Shown: positions 7,285 to 12,105 of the stretch, piece by piece
Layout of the letters: the number at the start of each line of letters is the position of its first letter
Position numbering within the stretch: position 1 is the first letter of the stretch
From: an uncultured Streptococcus sp.
GTDB taxonomy: Bacteria; Bacillota; Bacilli; Lactobacillales; Streptococcaceae
Direction of reading: 5' to 3'
Length of the DNA: 27,490 nucleotides
NCBI GenBank assembly: GCA_934196125.1
Contig: CAKPVT010000027.1
Coordinates: 1 to 27,490 of the forward strand
Made by a program: the position numbers and the translations under genes
Notes under the pieces: generated by a model
The model's input: the letters and a program-made list of their open reading frames with translations, nothing else
Database searches by the model: none
Told to the model about the DNA's origin: nothing

Positions 7285-7824
7285 ATGTTAGATTCATTTG
7301 ATAAGGGTTGGTTCGTTTTACAAACTTACTCTGGTTACGAAAACAAAGTTAAAGAAACATTGTTGCAACGTGCGCAAACTTACAATATGTTAGATAACAT
7401 CTTGCGCGTTGAAATTCCAACACAAACAGTTAATGTTGAAAAAAATGGGAAAGTCAAAGAAGTTGAAGAAAATCGTTTCCCAGGTTATGTCTTAGTTGAA
7501 ATGGTGATGACAGACGAAGCTTGGTTCGTTGTTCGTAACACACCAAACGTTACTGGATTCGTTGGGTCACACGGTAACCGTTCAAAACCAACACCACTTT
7601 TGGAAGAAGAAATCCGTTCAATTCTTATCTCAATGGGACAAACTGTTGATATCATTGACACAAATATCAAACCAGGTGATGTGGTTCAAATCATCGACGG
7701 CGCCTTTGCAGGACAAGAAGGACGTGTTGTTGAAATTGAAAACAACAAAGTGAAATTGATGATTAACATGTTCGGAACTGAAACACAAGCTGAATTGGAG
7801 CTTTACCAAATCGCTGAATTGTAA
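7285..7824 (+). CDS. nusG: Transcription termination/antitermination factor NusG
   Basis: 179 residues, the usual streptococcal length. The NGN domain (about 5-115) starts KGWFVLQTYSGYE and contains NRFPGYVLVEM and NTPNVTGFVG; the KOW domain (about 125-179) has GDVVQIIDGAFAGQEG. NusG binds RNA polymerase and modulates pausing, and couples transcription to translation. I chose the ATG at 7285 because GGAGG stands five bases before it and the conserved N-terminus begins there. Longer in-frame starts at 7177 (GTG) and 7273 lie in the promoter/leader or overlap the Shine-Dalgarno. Monocistronic, with its own promoter and terminator. Confidence 0.96.
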   Translation: MLDSFDKGWFVLQTYSGYENKVKETLLQRAQTYNMLDNILRVEIPTQTVNVEKNGKVKEVEENRFPGYVLVEMVMTDEAWFVVRNTPNVTGFVGSHGNRSKPTPLLEEEIRSILISMGQTVDIIDTNIKPGDVVQIIDGAFAGQEGRVVEIENNKVKLMINMFGTETQAELELYQIAEL

Positions 7825-7865
7825 TGATTTTTCACAAGCCTAATGTGTATATTGGCATACATTCT

Positions 7866-7902
7866 AAAACGCTGAACTCTTAGACGGAATTCAGCGTTTT
7901 TT
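7866..7902 (+). terminator. Intrinsic terminator after nusG
   Basis: AAAACGCTGAA pairs with TTCAGCGTTTT and is followed by TT. It also lies beyond the stop of the convergent channel fragment, so it may serve both. Confidence 0.88.
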
Positions 7903-7913
7903 GTATTTGAATG

Positions 7914-8219
7914 CTATTTTGATTCGGTATCTTCTTTTTCGATTTCTTCGAGGTAGCCTGCGGTCATAATGCTGACAGGGCGTGCAATGATAGCAACGCC
8001 GAGGATAGAAGAAATCATTGTGATTAATTTTCCAATTTCAGAAACGGCATAAATATCACCGTAACCTACCGTTATCAAAGAAATGGTTGACCAATAAAGC
8101 GCGTCAAAAAAGTTTTTAAAGGTATCTGGTTCAACATTGAAAATAATCAGAGCCGAGATAAAAATGTAGGTAATAACCAAGGCACCAACAATAAATAGTG
8201 ATTCCTTTTGTTTTTTTGA
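7914..8219 (-). pseudogene. Potassium-channel protein, C-terminal half (separated from its N-terminus)
   Basis: In frame from about 8219 the translation reads KKQKESLFIVGALVITYIF, then a pore region with the K+ selectivity filter TVGYGD, the last transmembrane helix and a short acidic tail. This is the S5-pore-S6 end of a voltage-gated-type channel. The N-terminal half lies about 2.5 kb upstream at 10749-11019 on the same strand. Roughly 60 codons between them, including the expected S4 segment, are not found. Start codons inside this part (TTG/GTG) have no Shine-Dalgarno. The upstream lipase frame runs out of frame into this DNA and stops at 8147. A product without S1-S4 is possible but unlikely to be made. 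Confidence 0.8.
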
Positions 8220-8886
8220 GCTTGTTCAGACATATTATTGATACTCTCTCGTGCATCAGGACCTTGGAACAAGACCACTTTATCGATCTTAGAAATATCT
8301 TCTTTGGGTAAATTTGCTACGGCTTGAATAGAGACCATTGTTCCTAATGAGTGCCCTGTAATCGACATTGTGGCGTTTGGCGCGTGGGTACGTATATCCG
8401 TAATTTTTTGGTGCATGGCTTTTGTAGCGAGCTTTGCTTGCGGAATATAAGAATTAAACAATGTAAAGGAACCATTATTCACGACCCAATCGTTAAGCGT
8501 TCCCAGAGAAAAACCGTCACTGCCTCGTGTAGCAAAATAGGTGTGTTTAGTCTCGCTATTTAAAGTGGGCGTATCTGTTACAAAATACGAGTTATAACCT
8601 GCTTTTTCATCTGTCAAAAGTCCTTTTTGGTATTCTTTTTCTCTACCGAACAAATTTTTTCTTTGATTGTTTTAACTGTATTATCAGGTTGGAGATAGAC
8701 GGTGCTTGCATCATTTCCATGAGCATCTTTTGCGTTAGGGAATTTGAAAGTTGCATAATTACTGTCTTTCATTTCTTCTAATTGATTGTCGTCAAGATTA
8801 GCTAGCATTTTAGACTGAGGGCGACCTTTGTATGAGGCTTGAGATAAATCAGCGTAAATATTGTAGTATTTTTCTAAATCACTCAT
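8147..8886 (-). pseudogene. Lipase-like (alpha/beta hydrolase) effector-type protein, frameshifted and truncated
   Basis: Starts at ATG 8886 with AAAGGAG nine bases upstream, 14 bases after a DUF1310-like gene. The first frame gives the 'head' EKYYNIYADLSQASYKGRP and KDAHGND, then breaks near 8648 in a run of six A. One added A would join it to FGREKEYQKGLLTDEKAGYN, ATRGSDGFSLGTLNDWV and the nucleophile elbow GHSLGT (GxSxG). Homology ends at about 8215, where channel DNA begins; the frame then stops at 8147, so the C-terminus is lost. The head and elbow resemble DUF2974/Mbeg1-type lipases linked in some streptococci to type VII secretion; that link is from memory and is inference here. Confidence 0.75.
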
Positions 8887-8900
8887 GGAAAGATTCTCCT

Positions 8901-9263
8901 TTAATTTATTCTATCAATTTTCTTAGGATTGGATGTATTGTCTACAAAAATATTGATCCAAAAACCATTTAATTTAACTTTTTTTTCATCATAAATATTG
9001 ACTTTGATTGTTAAAAAATCTTTTGTAAAAGCCATTCCTTTATCTGTTTTTACTGTATTCCACTTGTATTCAACTTCGGATACTTTGTTTCCTTCTGATT
9101 TTTTTACATACTCTGTCATTTCTTCTTCATGTGTTTTCAAAAAAGCAATTTGCTTTTCTTTTTCTGTGGGTTCGTTCTTTCTGTTTCCTCCTATGATTCC
9201 AATTATGGCAATGCCTACGACTACAAGTAAAATGGCAATCTTTATACGCTGTTTACGTTTCAA
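8901..9263 (-). CDS. DUF1310-like membrane-anchored small protein, copy 3
   Basis: About 120 residues. A basic start (KRKQRIKIA) leads into one transmembrane segment (LLVVVGIAIIGIIGG), then an extracytoplasmic domain with EKQIAFLKTHEEEMTEYVKK and a W-containing core (EYKWNTVKTDKG) typical of DUF1310. I prefer the TTG at 9263, with AAGGGGGTGA well spaced before it, to the in-frame GTG at 9272, which lies inside that Shine-Dalgarno; the TTG is also the start conserved in all three copies. It is followed after 14 bases by the longer lipase gene. The N-terminus is nearly identical to copies 1 and 2, the C-terminus is different. Role unknown; an immunity-like function is inferred from arrangement only. 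Confidence 0.78.
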   Translation of the reverse strand: MKRKQRIKIAILLVVVGIAIIGIIGGNRKNEPTEKEKQIAFLKTHEEEMTEYVKKSEGNKVSEVEYKWNTVKTDKGMAFTKDFLTIKVNIYDEKKVKLNGFWINIFVDNTSNPKKIDRIN

Positions 9264-9350
9264 ACTCTTCACCCCCTTTTTTTATTAACTAAGAACCTGT
9301 ATTCACAATATCATTTCCATGAGCATCTTTGGCTTTTGAAAAATTAAATG
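9085..9350. repeat. Cassette repeat, copy A
   Basis: About 266 bp shared with 9703-9968 at an offset of 618 bp, with few mismatches. It covers the end of a lipase head, the intergenic Shine-Dalgarno and the first ~55 codons of a DUF1310-like gene. Identical long stretches include the anchor-coding region. Confidence 0.9.
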
Positions 9351-9486
9351 GAACAGATTTACTTGCATTCAAACTATTTCTTTGACTAGGACGTAGCTCT
9401 TCATACGGGAAGTTATTGTCTCTAAATTTATATGAGCTTTGTGCTAAATCTGCATAAATATTATACTGTTCTTCTAAATCAGCCAT
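9289..9486 (-). CDS. Truncated lipase N-terminal head, fragment 2
   Basis: 65 residues, MADLEEQYNIYADLAQSSYK through KAKDAHGND and then a short novel tail IVNTGS. It matches the first ~60 residues of the lipase at 8886 and of fragment 1, then stops at the same point (after GND). A strong AAGGAGG Shine-Dalgarno lies six bases before the ATG, so it can be translated. No catalytic residues remain. It could be a recombination remnant or a small protein with its own role; I cannot tell. It sits between DUF1310-like copies 2 and 3. Confidence 0.65.
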   Translation of the reverse strand: MADLEEQYNIYADLAQSSYKFRDNNFPYEELRPSQRNSLNASKSVPFNFSKAKDAHGNDIVNTGS

Positions 9487-9497
9487 GAGAGTCCTCC

Positions 9498-9881
9498 TTA
9501 CAAGTTTATTTTTTGACCAAAGTGTAACGTTGACATAATAGGCATATCATTTTTATCTAGAACTATATCAAGTCGAAAATCTAAATTTAAATTATTATTT
9601 ACGAAACCAAAAATTTGTATTTTTTTCCCAGCTCCATTAGGAAGTCCATTACCGATAGTTCCTTCATTAACACTATCCCAATTATATTCAACCTCAAATA
9701 TTTTGTTTCCTTCTGATTTCTTTACATACTCCGTCATTTCCTCTTCATGCTTTTTTAGAAAAGCAATTTGCTTTTCTTTTTCTGTGGGTTCGTTCTTTCT
9801 GTTTCCTCCTATGATTCCAATTATGGCAATGCCTACGACTACAAGTAAAATGGCAATCTTTATACGCTGTTTACGTTTCAA
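9498..9881 (-). CDS. DUF1310-like membrane-anchored small protein, copy 2
   Basis: 127 residues from the TTG start (a GTG three codons upstream overlaps the Shine-Dalgarno). The membrane anchor and the EKEKQIAFLKKHEEEMTEYV block are the same as in the neighbouring copies. Its C-terminal part is the most typical of DUF1310: EVEYNWDSVNEGTIGNGLPN, then a Gly-rich turn and a beta-rich end. It is predicted to be membrane bound and facing outwards. Second protein of an operon-like array reading leftwards; tightly spaced (11 bases) to head fragment 2. Confidence 0.78.
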   Translation of the reverse strand: MKRKQRIKIAILLVVVGIAIIGIIGGNRKNEPTEKEKQIAFLKKHEEEMTEYVKKSEGNKIFEVEYNWDSVNEGTIGNGLPNGAGKKIQIFGFVNNNLNLDFRLDIVLDKNDMPIMSTLHFGQKINL

Positions 9882-9968
9882 ACTCTTCACCCCCTTTTTT
9901 TATTAACTAAGAACCTGTATTCACAATATCATTTCCATGCGCATCTTTGGCTTTTGGAAAATTAAATG
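9703..9968. repeat. Cassette repeat, copy B
   Basis: Direct repeat of copy A (offset 618 bp). Recombination between the two would delete or add exactly one DUF1310/head cassette while keeping reading frames. Confidence 0.9.
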
Positions 9969-10104
9969 CACAATATCCATTTTTTTCAAGGTCGCTTTTT
10001 TGAGATTGAGTTGGTTTTGCGAACATGAAACCTTCTTTTCGTTCAGTGTAAGCTCCTTGTGATAAATCAGCGTAGATATTAGTGTAATTTTCTAAATTCG
10101 CCAT
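9907..10104 (-). CDS. Truncated lipase N-terminal head, fragment 1
   Basis: 65 residues, MANLENYTNIYADLSQGAYT, a region differing from fragment 2, then PKAKDAHGND and the same tail IVNTGS. The shared 3' part is nearly identical in DNA to that of fragment 2, the 5' part is not. An AAAGGAAAT Shine-Dalgarno precedes the ATG. No enzyme domain is left. It follows DUF1310-like copy 1 after 19 bases. Confidence 0.65.
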   Translation of the reverse strand: MANLENYTNIYADLSQGAYTERKEGFMFAKPTQSQKSDLEKNGYCAFNFPKAKDAHGNDIVNTGS

Positions 10105-10123
10105 AAAATTTCATTTCCTTTAA

Positions 10124-10504
10124 TTATTCGATATTTTTTATTTTAGAAGGATTTTCCATGTTGTCAGGAAGGATGTATATTTCAAACTCATCTAAGTTTT
10201 TATTGTTGTTACCAAAAATGGCTACTTCAATGGCTAGAGTTTCAGGACTAAAAGCCATACTTTGAACTTTTTTTACGGAATTCCAATTATACTCAATTTC
10301 TTTGATATCATATTTTTTTAAAATTACATATTCACTTTTGTACTTTATATATTCCGTCATTTCCTCTTCATGCTTTTTTAGAAAAGCAATTTGCTTTTCT
10401 TTTTCTGTGGGTTCGTTCTTTCTGTTTCCTCCTATGATTCCAATTATGGCAATGCCTACGACTACAAGTAAAAGGGCAATCTTTATACGCTGTTTACGTT
10501 TCAA
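10124..10504 (-). CDS. DUF1310-like membrane-anchored small protein, copy 1
   Basis: 126 residues starting at TTG 10504 behind a G-rich Shine-Dalgarno (AAAGGGGGGGG). MKRKQRIKIALLLVVVGIAI is the anchor; then EKEKQIAFLKKHEEEMTEYI. The C-terminal half (YNWNSVKKVQSMAFSPETLA onward) is closest to copy 3 in pattern but clearly diverged. First gene of the array, directly behind its own promoter near 10609. Note that a G8 run replaces GGGGGTGAA of the other copies, so the GTG start is absent here, which supports TTG as the shared start. Confidence 0.78.
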   Translation of the reverse strand: MKRKQRIKIALLLVVVGIAIIGIIGGNRKNEPTEKEKQIAFLKKHEEEMTEYIKYKSEYVILKKYDIKEIEYNWNSVKKVQSMAFSPETLAIEVAIFGNNNKNLDEFEIYILPDNMENPSKIKNIE

Positions 10505-10536
10505 ACTCCCCCCCCTTTTTTTTTATTAACTAAGAA
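10353..10536. repeat. Cassette repeat, copy C (shorter)
   Basis: About 184 bp matching copies A and B over the DUF1310 N-terminus and upstream T-rich/ACTAAGAA sequence, offset 623 bp from copy B. It ends where the lipase-head homology would begin, so it marks the promoter-proximal end of the array. Confidence 0.85.
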
Positions 10537-10608
10537 AAGTATACAAAAAAGGAGAAAATTGAAAAAACTATGTATATACGTCCTTCTATGCACTTCTCTC
10601 TTGAATAA

Positions 10609-10617
10609 ATTATAGCA
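10609..10617 (-). promoter_or_regulatory. Extended -10 promoter of the lipase/DUF1310 array
   Basis: On the minus strand TGCTATAAT, about 105 bases before the first DUF1310-like start. The -35 is poor. It stands immediately behind a terminator, so the array has its own insulated transcription start. Confidence 0.6.
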
Positions 10618-10634
10618 TAAAGTCACTAAAGAAA

Positions 10635-10670
10635 AAAGTTCCTAAACGGGATTACGAAACGTTTAGGGGC
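10635..10670 (-). terminator. Terminator between the channel fragment and the array
   Basis: On the minus strand CCTAAACG pairs with CGTTTAGG around TTTCGTAATCC and is followed by AACTTTTTT. It would stop transcripts from the broken channel gene just before the array promoter. The other strand is less T-rich. Confidence 0.8.
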
Positions 10671-10720
10671 TTTTGTGGAGCCCCCCTTCTTTCAAGGGAT
10701 AAGAGGGGAGAAGCGTTCGT

Positions 10721-10747
10721 TTTCGAGGCCTTTCCAAGGCCTCGAAA
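10721..10747. repeat. Perfect palindrome at the island edge
   Basis: TTTCGAGGCCTT, three bases, then AAGGCCTCGAAA: a 12-bp perfect inverted repeat lying exactly where the N-terminal channel homology ends. It may be a trace of the insertion or repair event; no recombinase gene is nearby. Confidence 0.8.
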
Positions 10748-10748
10748 C

Positions 10749-11019
10749 TAGTAATAGCAAGGAAAGTGAAAGGGTATTTGACAAAGGATAATTTCCCTTG
10801 ATTTAGCTTATAATCGGCGGTTATAAAACGCAAAAAGTAGTCGATAATAAAAATAATCGTTGTGATAGCATCAAGCGTGATATAAAATGACGTCGTTGTC
10901 TTGCTTGTCAGTGGTAATAAGCTAACCACGATAGCACAAACCATAAAAATATCGTAACTTTTTTCAACGGTTGTTAGGTTATCAGAAGGTTCAATAATGT
11001 TAAAAAGCTGTTTTCTCAT
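10749..11019 (-). pseudogene. Potassium-channel protein, N-terminal half
   Basis: Starts at ATG 11019 with GGGAGA seven bases upstream. MRKQLFNIIEPSDNLTTVEK is followed by two transmembrane helices (IFMVCAIVVSLLPL; TLDAITTIIFIIDYFLRFI), as in S1-S2 of small voltage-gated-type channels, then SFVKYPFTFLAI. Homology stops there; the frame continues over the palindrome into unrelated residues and ends at 10663. The pore half is at 7914-8219. A longer start at 11103 overlaps the patatin promoter and has no Shine-Dalgarno. A minus-strand TATAAT at 11047-11052 likely drives it. Together the two pieces make one gene disrupted by insertion plus deletion. Confidence 0.8.
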
Positions 11020-11085
11020 GAATGTCTCCCTGATGTTGTTAGGACTATTATAACATAGCAAAAACACTCTAAATAGCATGTTTTT

Positions 11086-11094
11086 TGGTATAAT
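11086..11094 (+). promoter_or_regulatory. Extended -10 promoter of the patatin gene
   Basis: TGGTATAAT, 33 bases before the chosen ATG. It faces away from the channel promoter (TATAAT on the other strand at 11047-11052), so the two lie back to back. Confidence 0.65.
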
Positions 11095-11127
11095 AAGTAA
11101 CAAAACGAGAAAGAACGGAGAATGAGG

Positions 11128-11973
11128 ATGTCTGTTGGTTTAGTATTAGAAGGTGGCGGCATGCGCGGCTTGTACACCGCTGGTGTCTTGGATACCTTTT
11201 TAGATGCGGGAATTAAGGTGGACGGTGTTGTCTCGGTGTCTGCTGGCGCTCTTTTTGGGGTGAATTTTTTGTCAAAACAAAAAGGCAGAGCCCTCCGTTA
11301 TAATAAAAAATATGCCTCAAATCCAGGATATATGGGACTTCGTTCATGGTTAAAAACGGGAAATGTGGTCAATAAAGAGTTTGCCTATTACAAAGTTCCG
11401 AGGGAATTGGATGTTTTTGACGAGGAAGCTTTTGAAAAATCAGGTGTGCCTTTCTATGCAACGGTAACGAATTTAGCAACAGGAAAAGCTGAGTATCATA
11501 AGATTGACAATGTTTTTGAACAAATGGAGTTGCTTCGTGCCAGCTCAGCTTTGCCTTTAGCGTCAAAAATTGTGGAATGGCAGGGGAATAAATACCTTGA
11601 TGGTGGTCTGTCAGACAGTATTCCAGTCGATTTTGCCAAAAGCCTTGGTTTTGATAAATTGATTGTTGTTTTAACACGTCCAATTGATTACCGTAAAAAG
11701 CCAAGTAATGGTCATGTCTATAAACTTTTTTACAGAAAATATCCTAAGTTTGTAGAAGTCGCTTCAAAACGTTATCAACACTATAACGACACCATTGAAC
11801 ACATTAGCAATTTGGAAAATGAAGGCGAACTTTTTGCCATTCGCCCCAGCCAAAATTTGGAAATCGGACAACTTGAAACCACCCCTGACAAATACGAAGA
11901 AATTTACCAAATCGGTGTCAAAGATACCAAAGCAATCATGGAACAATTGAAAGATTATTTAGCAAATGACTAA
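11128..11973 (+). CDS. Patatin-like phospholipase
   Basis: 281 residues. The oxyanion motif GGGMRG (9-14), the nucleophile elbow SVSAG with Ser38, and the catalytic Asp158 in DGG form a Ser-Asp dyad; the first Gly of the usual GxSxG is Ser here (S36). No signal peptide, so it is cytoplasmic or membrane-peripheral and expected to hydrolyse acyl esters of phospholipids; the substrate is unknown. I use the ATG at 11128, seven bases after GGAG, rather than 11122, which is too close. Monocistronic, with a terminator downstream. Confidence 0.9.
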   Translation: MSVGLVLEGGGMRGLYTAGVLDTFLDAGIKVDGVVSVSAGALFGVNFLSKQKGRALRYNKKYASNPGYMGLRSWLKTGNVVNKEFAYYKVPRELDVFDEEAFEKSGVPFYATVTNLATGKAEYHKIDNVFEQMELLRASSALPLASKIVEWQGNKYLDGGLSDSIPVDFAKSLGFDKLIVVLTRPIDYRKKPSNGHVYKLFYRKYPKFVEVASKRYQHYNDTIEHISNLENEGELFAIRPSQNLEIGQLETTPDKYEEIYQIGVKDTKAIMEQLKDYLAND

Positions 11974-12018
11974 ATGAGCATTTGATTTGACTGAAAATTC
12001 TTCTTATCAACTGAAAAC

Positions 12019-12053
12019 AGGCATGAAATCCCTTGTGATTTCGCCTTTTTTCT
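12019..12053 (+). terminator. Terminator after the patatin gene
   Basis: GGC-AT-GAAATC pairs with GATTTC-GCC (two bases bulged) and is followed by six T. No T-box or other leader element for leuS is seen after it. Confidence 0.75.
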
Positions 12054-12065
12054 TTATTCTTTTCG

Positions 12066-12074
12066 TGGTATAAT
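12066..12074 (+). promoter_or_regulatory. Extended -10 promoter of leuS
   Basis: TGGTATAAT, 31 bases before the leuS ATG. The -35 region is only T-rich. GGAG lies at 12096-12099. Confidence 0.65.
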
Positions 12075-12105
12075 AGTAAGCAACACTAAGAACATGGAGA
12101 ATAAC

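Noticed and set aside
8998..9288. Plus-strand frames rich in Phe and Ser across the array (also 9703-9906 and 10302-10529)
   Set aside because: They are antisense shadows of the DUF1310-like genes, repeated because the genes are repeated.
9085..10536. Regularly spaced direct repeats that might suggest a CRISPR or other array
   Set aside because: The repeats are 184-266 bp long, lie ~620 bp apart and code for parts of genes; they are cassette duplications.
12010..12105. A T-box leader for leuS
   Set aside because: The hairpin before leuS is a plain terminator of the patatin gene; no T-box sequence (TGGnACC type) or specifier stem is present.
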